Origin: Cyclobacteriaceae bacterium
GTDB lineage: Bacteria; Bacteroidota; Bacteroidia; Cytophagales; Cyclobacteriaceae
DNA length: 64,000 nt
Reading direction: 5' to 3'
NCBI GenBank assembly: GCA_016787725.1
Contig: JAEUTZ010000016.1
Location: 62,001 to 126,000 of the forward strand
The notes under the pieces are model-generated. The model ran no database searches, had not been told where the DNA came from, and saw only the letters and a list, made by a program, of their open reading frames with translations. This document shows, piece after piece, positions 9,792 to 18,056 of the stretch. Positions within the stretch are counted from its first letter, which is position 1, and every line of letters starts with the position of its first letter. Both the position numbers and the translations under genes were made by a program.

Positions 9792-10737
9792 TGCGTTTTA
9801 ACTGAATCGGATAAAGGATAAAATAGTAGATCATGAGCAGGGCAGATGCACCAATAATACCAGTCTTGATGCCCCAATGCATAAAGGCATACCGCGTAAC
9901 AAACGATTCGATAAACCCAGCCAGGATAAAAAACGGAATCAGTCCCACGACAATTTTTAAGCCTTTGATGGCACCGGCTTTAAAGGAGGCAAGTCTTGAA
10001 TAGGTGCCAGGGAACAGCAGACTGTTGCCCATTAAGAAACCGGCTGCTGCCGCAATCACAATCGATGACAATTCAATTGTGCCATGCAACAGGATTACCG
10101 GTAGTGCCTGGCTGAGTTGACTTTCCTGATAGAAAAACATCACAAACGTTCCTACCATTAGGGCATTGTAAAAAAGAAAAAGCCCGGTTCCCAGCGAGAA
10201 AAATACACCAAACACAAACACCCGAAGCGAAACCATGATGTTATTGAGGGTGATCCCTACGAACATGTCCATCTCGCTACCATCAGAATAGACATGGGTG
10301 GGGTTTCCGTTTTTAATATTCTCCAGGGTCATGTTCACATAGCCATCTCCCAGAATCAGACGCACAAAGGTATCATCATAGGCAGCGGAAACGGCTCCGA
10401 TTGTGCCCGCCACCACAAACAGGAGAAAGGCATAAAGCAATTGTTTTTGGGCACTGTACAACACGGCCGGCAACTCTTCTTTCCAAAAAAGAAGAAACCG
10501 GTTTTTATCCTCCTTTTTATTTTGGTAAATCTCACCATGAATTTTGCTGGCTAGCGAATTCAGGTACTGTGTAGTACGACTAGTAGGATATTGTGTCCGT
10601 GCGAAACTAAGATCATCCGTTACCTGAATGAACAGTTCCGCCAGTTTATCGGGCGAGGAGCGATCTTGATTGTTTACAATCTTCTCAAATTCCTCCCACC
10701 GGGCTTTATTGCGATTTACAAAGGATGATTCCCGCAT
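9778..10737 (-). CDS. Stage II sporulation protein M-like membrane protein
   Basis: 319-residue integral membrane protein of the SpoIIM family (PF01944). In Bacillus the family works with SpoIID/P in engulfment, but here there is no sporulation context, so the name is only a family label. An N-terminal soluble helical part (FVNRNKARWEEFEKIV) is followed by five to six membrane segments; the diagnostic LHGTIELSSIVIAAAAGF segment lies near residues 218-236. It is the first gene of the minus-strand block running down to DUF58, and the ATG is preceded by the U-tract of the dipeptidase terminator. Confidence 0.88.
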   Translation of the reverse strand: MRESSFVNRNKARWEEFEKIVNNQDRSSPDKLAELFIQVTDDLSFARTQYPTSRTTQYLNSLASKIHGEIYQNKKEDKNRFLLFWKEELPAVLYSAQKQLLYAFLLFVVAGTIGAVSAAYDDTFVRLILGDGYVNMTLENIKNGNPTHVYSDGSEMDMFVGITLNNIMVSLRVFVFGVFFSLGTGLFLFYNALMVGTFVMFFYQESQLSQALPVILLHGTIELSSIVIAAAAGFLMGNSLLFPGTYSRLASFKAGAIKGLKIVVGLIPFFILAGFIESFVTRYAFMHWGIKTGIIGASALLMIYYFILYPIQLKRNGRI

Positions 10738-10782
10738 AAAAAAGAAGTTGGAAGATAGGACTTACGTCTTTTCCTTCCAACT
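10738..10782 (-). terminator. Rho-independent terminator after the dipeptidase gene
   Basis: Read on the minus strand, an AGTTGGAAG arm pairs with CTTCCAACT (arms at 10774-10782 and 10746-10754) and is followed by TTCTTTTTT. The U-run ends at the ATG of the SpoIIM gene, so transcription of the cluster must start in or just beyond this hairpin, or read through it. Confidence 0.65.
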
Positions 10783-10818
10783 ACCCGGATCCAGAATAAC
10801 GAGTATGAAATTTTTCAG

Positions 10819-12060
10819 CTATCCTTTCGCGGCTGCTTCCACCTGATTCCACACTCGCCAAACATTTTTATAGCAGATTTTAGCAATATCCTCTTCCGTA
10901 TAGCCGCGTTTTAAAAGCACGTAAATCAGGTTGGGGTATTGCGAAACATCTTTCAACCCGGTGGGCAAGCTATCACCCACTCCATCGTAGTCGGAGCCAA
11001 TGCCTACATGATCAATACCGGCCAATTTCACCACGTGATCAATATGGTTGGCAACAATTTCTACATCCGCATAAAGAGAAGGATTGTTCTTTCGGAAATC
11101 CTCCACAATTGGCTGGGCCAAAGAGTCGCTTTGTTTTAATCCTTTTTCATTCAACAAAACTTGGAGTTTTTTTCGGTTGATTTCATTTCCTGCACGCACC
11201 GTTGAATCAAGAAAGGCTGAACCAAAATTGATTTGGATAACGCCCCCGTTTTTGCCCAATGCCTTGATCATGTCATCATTCATGTTCCGTTGAAAATCCG
11301 GAGTAAAAGCCCGGCAACTGGAGTGAGACGCGATTACCGGGCTCTTGGTTAGCTTGATCACATCAAAAAAAGCACTGTCGGAGACATGGGAAATATCCAC
11401 CATAATTCCAACGCGATTCATTTCTTTAACTACTTCTTCTCCGAAGGGACTTAACCCATTCCAGGTGCGGGTGGTATCATAGGATGAATCGCAGATTTGA
11501 TTGTCTTTGCCATGCGTGAGCGTTATGTATCGAATCCCACGCTCGTGAAAGTACTTGATGTTGGCAAGATCATTTCCGATCGGGGCGCCATTTTCCATAC
11601 CCATGGGCAACGAGATCTTCCCCATGGCAAAATTAGCTTCCACTTCGGCCGGTGTATTTGCCATGGCAAACTTGTCCGGGATCTGCTCGGCAATTCCGCG
11701 CACCATATTAATTAACGAGTCAGCCAGCGCTTTGCCATTATCGGGTTGCCACTGGTAGGAGGAGGGGATATAAATTGACATAAAGGGCGCATCGAGGCCT
11801 CCTTTTTTGGCGCGTTCATAATCGAAATCACCTTCGGTGGTGGCAATGGGAATGCCCATATATTCCCGCTCCACGCGGAAGTTTTTCATTTTCAACCGGT
11901 AGGGCAAATCAACATGGCCATCGGTAATGATGTATTGATGCGCCAGTTCATTGGCATAGGCACGCAGTTGTTCATCATTCATCCGGTCTACCGGTTTCTT
12001 CTCCGCACAACTAAAAATGAGCAAGCCCAGGAAGAGAATCCATATTCGCGATTGTTTCAT
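10819..12060 (-). CDS. Membrane dipeptidase (peptidase M19), lipoprotein
   Basis: Zinc dipeptidase of the renal dipeptidase family, which cleaves dipeptides including those with D-residues. I start it at 12060, not at the longer possible start 12099, because the downstream start gives a clean lipoprotein signal (MKQSRIWILF, lipobox ending at Cys18). The mature enzyme should be anchored in the envelope. Metal-binding motifs are visible: DGHVDLPYR, then DISHVSDSAF, VIASHSSCRAF and VGIGSDYDG. The length of 413 residues fits the family. The gene lies between the SpoIIM cluster and the divergent RDD gene and ends in its own terminator, so it is probably a separate unit. Confidence 0.93.
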   Translation of the reverse strand: MKQSRIWILFLGLLIFSCAEKKPVDRMNDEQLRAYANELAHQYIITDGHVDLPYRLKMKNFRVEREYMGIPIATTEGDFDYERAKKGGLDAPFMSIYIPSSYQWQPDNGKALADSLINMVRGIAEQIPDKFAMANTPAEVEANFAMGKISLPMGMENGAPIGNDLANIKYFHERGIRYITLTHGKDNQICDSSYDTTRTWNGLSPFGEEVVKEMNRVGIMVDISHVSDSAFFDVIKLTKSPVIASHSSCRAFTPDFQRNMNDDMIKALGKNGGVIQINFGSAFLDSTVRAGNEINRKKLQVLLNEKGLKQSDSLAQPIVEDFRKNNPSLYADVEIVANHIDHVVKLAGIDHVGIGSDYDGVGDSLPTGLKDVSQYPNLIYVLLKRGYTEEDIAKICYKNVWRVWNQVEAAAKG

Positions 12061-12113
12061 CGTTTTGAGATCTGTTAGGTTGGAGACGAAGGTACGCATT
12101 ACGCTAAATCATT

Positions 12114-12121
12114 TACTTTTG
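12114..12121 (+). promoter_or_regulatory. Candidate -7 element before the RDD gene
   Basis: TACTTTTG fits the Bacteroidota -7 consensus TAnnTTTG and lies 35 bases before the RDD start codon. No convincing -33 TTTG is seen at the usual spacing. Confidence 0.4.
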
Positions 12122-12156
12122 CTTTGAACATTGGTCAATAAAAAGGAGCAGCGGTC

Positions 12157-12867
12157 ATGCCAACCATTCAGGTACGTACAACACAAAATGTTTTTATTCA
12201 TTATCCAGTAGCCAGCGTGGGCGATCGGATTTTGGGCTATTTAATAGACCGGATTATTCTCATTGCTTTCGCAATAGCCGTGGGGACCATTTTTTACAAC
12301 CTGGAAGTAAACGAGCAATGGATTTGGATTGTGGTGATTGGTATTCCATTTATCCTTTACTCAGTACTCTTCGAAATTTTTATGAATGGCCAAACCCCGG
12401 GAAAGCGGGTGATGAACATCAAAGTGATCCGGCTTAATGGCACGCCCGCTACGGTGGGTGATTTTATTTTACGATGGATTTTTGCGTTGATCGATTTTGG
12501 AGTATTAGGTGGAGCCATCGCGGTGATCCTGGTAGCGGCAGGCGGCAAAGGCCAACGTCTGGGCGATATCGTGGCTGGAACAACTGTAATCAAACAGGTT
12601 GAGCAAAGGGAGATTACTGCTCAGGAAGTTTTTGTTGTCGCTGAGAAAAATTATGAGCCCGTCTTTAGCCAGGCCTTGCAACTAACAGAGCATGACATCG
12701 ATTTAATTCAACGAGCGCTGGAGGTCAATCGCGATCTGGGAAATGCGAAACCCATGCTGGCCGTAACAGAAAAAGTAAAGCGTCAATTAGGGATTCAAAC
12801 CGACCTGCCACCGGTAAAATTTTTGTACACGCTGATCAAGGACTTTCATCACCTCACTTCGCGATGA
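12157..12867 (+). CDS. RDD family membrane protein
   Basis: 236-residue protein. The first half is an RDD domain with the characteristic VGDRILGYLIDRII start (Arg-Asp pair in the first helix), a FEIFMNGQTPGKRVMNIKV loop and three to four membrane segments. The second half is a soluble helical tail. RDD proteins are small membrane proteins, some linked to ion or osmolyte transport; no substrate can be inferred. In many Bacteroidota RDD genes sit next to SpoIIM genes, and here they are divergent with the dipeptidase gene between them. The stop overlaps the start of the decayed cytochrome b5-like gene (ATGA at 12864-12867). Confidence 0.9.
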   Translation: MPTIQVRTTQNVFIHYPVASVGDRILGYLIDRIILIAFAIAVGTIFYNLEVNEQWIWIVVIGIPFILYSVLFEIFMNGQTPGKRVMNIKVIRLNGTPATVGDFILRWIFALIDFGVLGGAIAVILVAAGGKGQRLGDIVAGTTVIKQVEQREITAQEVFVVAEKNYEPVFSQALQLTEHDIDLIQRALEVNRDLGNAKPMLAVTEKVKRQLGIQTDLPPVKFLYTLIKDFHHLTSR

Positions 12868-13098
12868 ACACCATGGGGGAAATTGCGCCTGCCCGGTTAG
12901 CCTTGCGAAGCGGTCAGGATACGCCTGAAATCTGGATTGCCTGTCGGGGTAGGGTATGATGTAACGCACTCACACTTGTGGCCCGAGGGGATACCACGAA
13001 CAATGGGCGGGGCGGGATTTACGCACGAATTGAAGGAGGCGCCCCAGACAGAAGAAGTTTTTGAAAAGTTTCACATTATCGGTCGTTTAAAACGATAA
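12864..13098 (+). pseudogene. Decayed cytochrome b5-like heme/steroid-binding domain gene
   Basis: A short protein of about 76 residues is recovered only by joining three frames. The ATG at 12864 overlaps the RDD stop. The first frame reads to IWIACRGRV and hits TGA at 12957. The next frame reads YDVTHSHLW. Another frame from 12989 reads GYHEQWAGRDL. The previous frame then resumes from about 13021 with THELKEAPQTEEVFEKF and ends at TAA 13096-13098. Joined, this follows the known short cytochrome b5-domain proteins (PEIWxAxxGxxYDVTxSRLW, then HWAGxDLTxEL, then APHTExVFEKF). Three indels (about 12957, 12985 and 13021) are needed, so it is a pseudogene unless the assembly is wrong here. Confidence 0.75.
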
Positions 13099-13142
13099 CC
13101 TAGATTGATTTTATAACTTGCATAACATAAACGATCACGGAT

Positions 13143-13985
13143 ATGGTACTCGTTGCGGATAGTGGTGGTTCTAAGATTGACTGGCGGTTTTTGAAAAAGG
13201 ATGGCACAATTGGCCAGGCGCACAGTCCGGGGTTTAATCCCTATTACCAGCCGTTGGATCACCTCCATAAAATCGTAGCGGAGAATCTGGTGCCGCACGT
13301 AAGCGAGCCGGTCGATAAAATCTTTTACTACGGCACGGGTGTCTCGTCAGAAAAGAATCAAATTGTTATCCGCGATGCTTTCGCCCGGTATTGGCCGAAG
13401 GCGTGCATCGAAATTGGATGGGATTTGCTGGCAGCAGGACGCGCACTGTGTGGGCGGGAGCGGGGCATTGCCTGTATTTTGGGTACCGGTTCCAATTCCT
13501 GTTTGTACGATGGTGAAAAGATTATCGGTAATGTGGCCAACCTGGGTTGGATTCTGGCCGATGAAGGATCGGGTACCTACATTGGCAAACAGTTTATATT
13601 CGATTATTTCCGAAACGAGATGCCGGCTACCCTGGCCGAACAATTCAAAGCCCGGTTTCCCTTTTCTCGCGAGGAGGTTTTGGAAAAAGTTTATCAGGGT
13701 GAAAAGCCCGGTGCCTTTCTGGCCAGTTTTGCCAAATTTATTTTCCAGCATTTAAAAGAACCTTACTGCTACAAGTTGGTATACGACAGCTTTTCTGATT
13801 TCTATCAGAACAACGTGATGAAGTACGAGAACTATCAGAATACTAAAGTACATTTCACCGGTTCCATCGCATTTTATTTCAGCGATATCTTACGACAGGT
13901 AGCGAACGATAAGGGGATCACCGTCAAAAATATTCTCGAGGGCCCGATTGCCGGCCTCACGCTCTTTCATCAAAAAGACCTTTGA
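13143..13985 (+). CDS. BadF/BadG/BcrA/BcrD-type ATPase, N-acetylglucosamine-kinase-like
   Basis: 280-residue ASKHA-fold protein. Phosphate-1 loop VADSGGSKIDW is at residues 4-14, the second loop ILGTGSNSCLYDG near residues 117-129, and the adenosine/sugar segment GWILADEGSGTYIGK follows. Family members include eukaryotic-type N-acetylglucosamine kinase and the ATPases that activate 2-hydroxyacyl-CoA dehydratases. No radical-activase cysteines are visible and no dehydratase genes are nearby, so a sugar kinase role is more likely. The C-terminal segment ILEGPIAGLTLFH is typical of the kinases. Confidence 0.85.
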   Translation: MVLVADSGGSKIDWRFLKKDGTIGQAHSPGFNPYYQPLDHLHKIVAENLVPHVSEPVDKIFYYGTGVSSEKNQIVIRDAFARYWPKACIEIGWDLLAAGRALCGRERGIACILGTGSNSCLYDGEKIIGNVANLGWILADEGSGTYIGKQFIFDYFRNEMPATLAEQFKARFPFSREEVLEKVYQGEKPGAFLASFAKFIFQHLKEPYCYKLVYDSFSDFYQNNVMKYENYQNTKVHFTGSIAFYFSDILRQVANDKGITVKNILEGPIAGLTLFHQKDL

Positions 13986-14056
13986 TACCCTTTCCGGCCA
14001 ACGTGCAATAAATTGCTCGATAAATTTGCCCATGGTCAATTGATCCTTATTTCAGC

Positions 14057-14623
14057 ATGCATTTGATTGAGCCCTTTTCGAATTGGCTACGGTATTACGA
14101 TTCTTCCCAGGATGAGCACTCGCCTTTTTATGGCAAAGAGTACAATTACGATTTGTATACAGAAACGATTTATGGTTACTTTATCGATCCGGCCTGGGAT
14201 TCCTTCGGCTCTGAAACCCTTTACCTGAAAACCTTGTATGCCGATTATCAGAATGGCTTTGTGGTACTGGAATTTATTGGCGAATGGAATGATACTCTCC
14301 ACAACGACATCATGACCTTGAAGCGCGACTTTCTGGAGCTGCTGATGTACAAGGGGATTAACAAATTCATATTGATTGGTGAGAACATCCTGAACTTTCA
14401 TGGATCGGATGATTTGTATTATGAAGAGTGGTTTGAGGAGATAGAAGACGGTTGGATTGCGGCCGTAAGTTTCCCCGAACATATCCAACACGAGCTAACC
14501 CGCTACCGCATTGATTGCTATATCAACATGGGGGGAACCTTACAAATTGATCATTGGCGTACCCTGCATCCTGCTAAGTTTTGCGAGTGGGTTAATCAGT
14601 TGATCGTACGGAGATTAAATTAG
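14057..14623 (+). CDS. Conserved protein of unknown function
   Basis: 188-residue soluble protein, acidic and aromatic-rich, with no signal peptide or membrane helix. It begins MHLIEPFSNWLRYYDSS and has a central FVVLEFIGEWNDTLHNDI segment resembling the beta-alpha start of a STAS-like or small alpha/beta fold; this is a guess from pattern only. It is 71 bases downstream of the kinase-like gene on the same strand, and 13 bases separate its stop from the convergent SprT-like gene. I do not recognise a family. Confidence 0.7.
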   Translation: MHLIEPFSNWLRYYDSSQDEHSPFYGKEYNYDLYTETIYGYFIDPAWDSFGSETLYLKTLYADYQNGFVVLEFIGEWNDTLHNDIMTLKRDFLELLMYKGINKFILIGENILNFHGSDDLYYEEWFEEIEDGWIAAVSFPEHIQHELTRYRIDCYINMGGTLQIDHWRTLHPAKFCEWVNQLIVRRLN

Positions 14624-14636
14624 TTTTTCTGATCGC

Positions 14637-15263
14637 TTAATACAAAAGCGAGAGTTGGGCATGTCTCACAGGCACATCGGCTGGCACCAAAAATTTACGT
14701 CTTGATTTTACTTCCAGGCAAAGTACCCGCGTGCGTTGAAGTTTCCCTTTTTTAAACCAGCGTCCGTTCAGATCAAAGACACTTCCTTCCGGTAAGTCGG
14801 ATAAGAGGGTGACGTTTGCTGCCCTCGGATCCTGCTTGCGCAGAACCTGGGTGAGTGCGCTGTCGGAATAAGTCGATGCCATGGGATTCGCCATGTGCCG
14901 TTCAAGTTCCGCCAGGAGTTCCCTCGGAAAAATGGAAGGAAGCATCATCGGTCTGAGTAATTCCTGAAACGTGCGTTTCCATTCCCGTCCATGCGCCTCG
15001 GCCCGGAAAGCATGCACTTGGTGTACCCGCAAGTGGGCCACTTCATGAACATAGGTTATCAGAAACTCAAGCGGGTGAAGGTCGCGATTGATGGAGATGC
15101 GAGGGGTATGCCCATGCCGGCAGGTGAAGTCGCCCGATTTGGAGATCCGTTTCTTACTCAACTGAAAGTGGAAGGGGTTTTCTTCCCAGAGCCGGAGACA
15201 ATACGCCACTGCCGGGGAGGGCAGGTGCTGAACTAACAAATCGCGAAACGTACCTGAATTCAA
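14637..15263 (-). CDS. SprT-like zinc metalloprotein
   Basis: 208-residue protein with HEVAH at residues 73-77 inside ITYVHEVAHLRVH, preceded by PRISINRDLHPLEF. This is the arrangement of SprT-like domains (as in bacterial SprT and eukaryotic Spartan). The C-terminal half, with VFDLNGRWFKKGKLQRTRVLCLE, lacks a recognisable zinc ribbon. The function in bacteria is not established; a metallopeptidase role is inferred from the motif. It lies downstream of the small lipoprotein gene, with a terminator between them. Confidence 0.8.
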   Translation of the reverse strand: MNSGTFRDLLVQHLPSPAVAYCLRLWEENPFHFQLSKKRISKSGDFTCRHGHTPRISINRDLHPLEFLITYVHEVAHLRVHQVHAFRAEAHGREWKRTFQELLRPMMLPSIFPRELLAELERHMANPMASTYSDSALTQVLRKQDPRAANVTLLSDLPEGSVFDLNGRWFKKGKLQRTRVLCLEVKSRRKFLVPADVPVRHAQLSLLY

Positions 15264-15271
15264 ACTGATGC

Positions 15272-15304
15272 AAAATAAAAAAGGCTTTAGATCTCTAAAG
15301 CCTT
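15272..15304 (-). terminator. Rho-independent terminator of the small lipoprotein gene
   Basis: A perfect 10-bp stem, AAGGCTTTAG at 15281-15290 with CTAAAGCCTT at 15295-15304, has a 4-base loop and on the minus strand is followed by TTTTATTTT. It sits 26 bases after the lipoprotein stop and just before the SprT-like start codon. Confidence 0.85.
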
Positions 15305-15329
15305 CCCGGGAACAATCTTTGCAGATTGA

Positions 15330-15512
15330 TTACTGTGCAGCAGTTGAATCAGTAGCAGTAGAATCAACTACGGTAGCAGCTGAATCAACAACCGTCTGAA
15401 CTTCAGTAGCGACAGAGTCAGCCGCAGCAGCAGCTTCTTCTTTTTTAGCACCGCAAGCGACCATTGCTACTGCAAAGCCACACACGATAAGAGATGCAAC
15501 AATTTTTTTCAT
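15330..15512 (-). CDS. Small Ala/Val/Thr/Asp-rich lipoprotein
   Basis: 60-residue protein. The signal peptide MKKIVASLIVCGFAVAMVAC ends in a lipobox Cys at about residue 20, followed by a mature part of only 40 residues made almost wholly of A, D, S, T, V, E and Q. VVDSAAT/VVDSTAT repeat in it. Such short low-complexity lipoproteins are frequent in Cytophagales genomes and have no assigned role; an abundant envelope lipoprotein is a guess. It has its own -7 element and a strong terminator, so it is monocistronic and perhaps highly expressed. Confidence 0.8.
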   Translation of the reverse strand: MKKIVASLIVCGFAVAMVACGAKKEEAAAAADSVATEVQTVVDSAATVVDSTATDSTAAQ

Positions 15513-15537
15513 AGTTTACAGGTTTTGAATTAGGCCG

Positions 15538-15545
15538 CAAAATTA
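15538..15545 (-). promoter_or_regulatory. Candidate -7 element of the small lipoprotein gene
   Basis: The plus-strand CAAAATTA reads TAATTTTG on the minus strand, an exact TAnnTTTG match 25 bases before the ATG. Confidence 0.55.
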
Positions 15546-15579
15546 CACTTTCTAGGCGTTTTTTAAACCCCGGATTCTA

Positions 15580-15601
15580 AATTATTAGAGAATTATTAGA
15601 G
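15580..15601. repeat. 11-bp perfect tandem duplication
   Basis: AATTATTAGAG occurs twice head to tail in the AT-rich leader between der and the small lipoprotein gene. It places extra AT-rich DNA upstream of the lipoprotein promoter. Confidence 0.7.
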
Positions 15602-15649
15602 AAAAAGGTCTGGATTTTACCCAAATTTTCGGGTGCAATCGTTTTCTAC

Positions 15650-16957
15650 TTATTTTTTTCTAAAAAACAACCGGATCGGCACCCCCTCAAAGTCAAATTT
15701 TTCACGAAGTCTGTTTTCTAAAAACCGGATGTACGCGGGCTGAATGTACTGTGGTAAATTACAAAAGAAGGCAAAGGCTGGAGCCTTGCCCGGAACCTGC
15801 GTGATGTACTTTATCTGGATCAGTTTGCCCTTGAGGGCGGGTGGTGGATAATGAGCAATTTCGGGAAGCATGGCATCATTGAGTGCCGAGGTGGGTATTC
15901 TTTTTGTCTTATTATTGAAAACTTCCACCGCTTTTTCCACGACCTGAAAGATCCGTTGTTTGGTGAGCACGGAGGCAAAAATCATCGGAATGTAATCGAT
16001 GGGTGCCAGTTTCTCAAGCATCTCCTTTTTAAACGTATCTGCAGTCTTGGTATCCTTTTCAATCAGGTCCCATTTATTCACCATGATTACAATTCCTTTA
16101 TTCTGCTTGTGGGCCAACACGATGATGTTTACGTCTTGTGATTCGAGGCCCCGTTCAGCATCAATCAGCACGATGCAAACATCGCTTTCCTCCAACGCCC
16201 GCAACGAACGCAATACAGAATAAAACTCAACATCCTGAGTCACTTTTGTTTTCTTTCGGATACCGGCCGTATCAATCAGGATGAAATCGTTGCCGTACAT
16301 TTTATACCGCGAGTGGATGGCATCGCGTGTCGTGCCGGCTTCATCCGTTACAATGCTTCGTTCTTTTCCCAACAACACATTGAGGAACGAAGATTTTCCA
16401 ACGTTGGGCCTTCCCAGAATGGCTATTTTGGGGATGCCCGCATCCGGATCTTCCACCCCTTCTGAAGGTAATAATTTTACCAGGGCATCCAGCAACTCAC
16501 CTGTGCCCGAGCCGTTTTCGGATGAAATGGGGTACACCTCGCCCATGCCCAATCCATAAAACTCACTGGCTTCCGATGCTTTGTTGGGTGTATCCGCTTT
16601 GTTCGCAGCAATGAGCACCGGCTTCTTCGACATGCGGATGATCTTGGCAAACTCTTTATCATACCCTGTTAATCCATCTTTGCAGTCCAACATAAAGATC
16701 ACCACGGTGCATTCATCCAGGGCCAGTTCCACCTGACGTCTGATTTGGGATTCAAACTTGTCATCCGAACCGGTAACATACCCTCCGGTGTCAATCACGG
16801 TAAAATACTTGCCCGTCCATTCGGCATGACCATAGTGCCGGTCGCGGGTAACGCCCGGCATATCATCCATAATGGCCTGACGTTGTTCTACCAACCGGTT
16901 AAAAAAGGTTGATTTACCCACGTTGGGTCTCCCCACGATCGCTACGATGTTTGCCAT
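15650..16957 (-). CDS. der: Ribosome-biogenesis GTPase Der (EngA)
   Basis: Essential double GTPase acting on 50S subunit assembly in the cytoplasm. Two G domains are visible: GRPNVGKS at residues 8-15 and again at about residue 180, each with its DTGG or DTAG switch region, and NKAD and NKWD specificity motifs. The C-terminal KH-like domain ends RLFFRKK. At 435 residues it has the usual length. It lies 73 bases downstream of era on the same strand, an arrangement common in this phylum. Confidence 0.97.
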   Translation of the reverse strand: MANIVAIVGRPNVGKSTFFNRLVEQRQAIMDDMPGVTRDRHYGHAEWTGKYFTVIDTGGYVTGSDDKFESQIRRQVELALDECTVVIFMLDCKDGLTGYDKEFAKIIRMSKKPVLIAANKADTPNKASEASEFYGLGMGEVYPISSENGSGTGELLDALVKLLPSEGVEDPDAGIPKIAILGRPNVGKSSFLNVLLGKERSIVTDEAGTTRDAIHSRYKMYGNDFILIDTAGIRKKTKVTQDVEFYSVLRSLRALEESDVCIVLIDAERGLESQDVNIIVLAHKQNKGIVIMVNKWDLIEKDTKTADTFKKEMLEKLAPIDYIPMIFASVLTKQRIFQVVEKAVEVFNNKTKRIPTSALNDAMLPEIAHYPPPALKGKLIQIKYITQVPGKAPAFAFFCNLPQYIQPAYIRFLENRLREKFDFEGVPIRLFFRKK

Positions 16958-17030
16958 TACTCAATAAATGAATTTAAACGTGCAAAGGTGCCAAATCCTT
17001 TTCAATTCACCTCATTGGCAGGGTTGCTGG

Positions 17031-17909
17031 CTAATCATTAAAGTACCCGAATTGCCTCAGCTTCAATTTTTGTTTACGCCAGTTGTCGGCCACTTTTACG
17101 TGGGTTTCCAGGAATACTTTTTTTCCAAAGAATAATTCGAGCGCCTTGCGTGCATCGGTCCCCACTTTCTTTAATGAGCTACCCCCTTTGCCGATCAGAA
17201 TTCCTTTTTGAGAATCGCGTTCAACATAAATGGTGGCACGAATACGGATGATCGATTCCTCTTCTTTAAAACTTTCAATGCCCACTTCGCTGCTATACGG
17301 AATTTCCTGTTCGTAATGCAGAAAGATTTTTTCGCGGATGATTTCGGAAGCAAAGAATCGTTCGCTGCGATCGGTCAATTCATCTTTTGGATAATAGCCA
17401 GGATGTGCTGGTAAGTAATTCTTGATGGTGGTGAGCAGCAGGTCCAGATTGGTTCCGGCTTTGGCGGAAACCGGAATAATTTCTTTAGCGGCAATCAGGT
17501 TTTTCCAGTACTCAATTTTATCAGTCACTTGCGATCCTTTCGCCAGGTCAATTTTATTCATGATCAACAGAATGGGAGTACGGATTTTTTTGAAGAGCTC
17601 AAACAATTTCTCATCGTACTTTTCTTCCAATTCAACGATCAACAGGATCAGGTCAGCATCCTCCAGGGAAACCCTAACAAAGCCCATCATGGTTTCCTGA
17701 AGTTCATATTTTGGTTCCAGAATGCCCGGGGTATCCGAATACACAATCTGAAAATCATCACCATTGAGAATGCCCATGATGCGGTGACGGGTAGTTTGGG
17801 CCTTGGCGGTAATAATGGATAAATTCTCGCCCACCAGCTTATTCATCAGGCTGCTTTTGCCCACGTTGGGCTTGCCGACAATACTCACAAATCCGGCTCG
17901 GTGGGTCAT
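17031..17909 (-). CDS. era: GTPase Era
   Basis: Essential GTPase that binds the 3' end of 16S rRNA during 30S maturation. I choose the start at 17909 (MTHRAGFVSIVG), as usual for Era; the longer frame from 17966 would add 19 residues not expected in the family. The P-loop GKPNVGKSS, the switch DTPGI, the NKID specificity motif and the C-terminal KH domain with GILIGKGGSSLKKVG are all present. 292 residues. Confidence 0.97.
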   Translation of the reverse strand: MTHRAGFVSIVGKPNVGKSSLMNKLVGENLSIITAKAQTTRHRIMGILNGDDFQIVYSDTPGILEPKYELQETMMGFVRVSLEDADLILLIVELEEKYDEKLFELFKKIRTPILLIMNKIDLAKGSQVTDKIEYWKNLIAAKEIIPVSAKAGTNLDLLLTTIKNYLPAHPGYYPKDELTDRSERFFASEIIREKIFLHYEQEIPYSSEVGIESFKEEESIIRIRATIYVERDSQKGILIGKGGSSLKKVGTDARKALELFFGKKVFLETHVKVADNWRKQKLKLRQFGYFND

Positions 17910-18056
17910 AAAAGATGTATGCGTTGCAAGATTATCGATTTCCTTGGCTCTGGCCAACCTGTTCATCCCAATTGCTGTCTATTATCATAAATAGAAATAC
18001 CGGAAGTTATTGTCATAGCTCGAAAAAATGGGTAACTAAATTGCGATTCATCTCGT

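Noticed and set aside
9778-10737. Sporulation gene
   Set aside because: SpoIIM family membership only; no other sporulation genes and the phylum does not form endospores.
12864-13098. Programmed frameshifting to make the cytochrome b5-like protein
   Set aside because: Three separate shifts would be needed, with no slippery sequence or structure; decay or assembly error is simpler.
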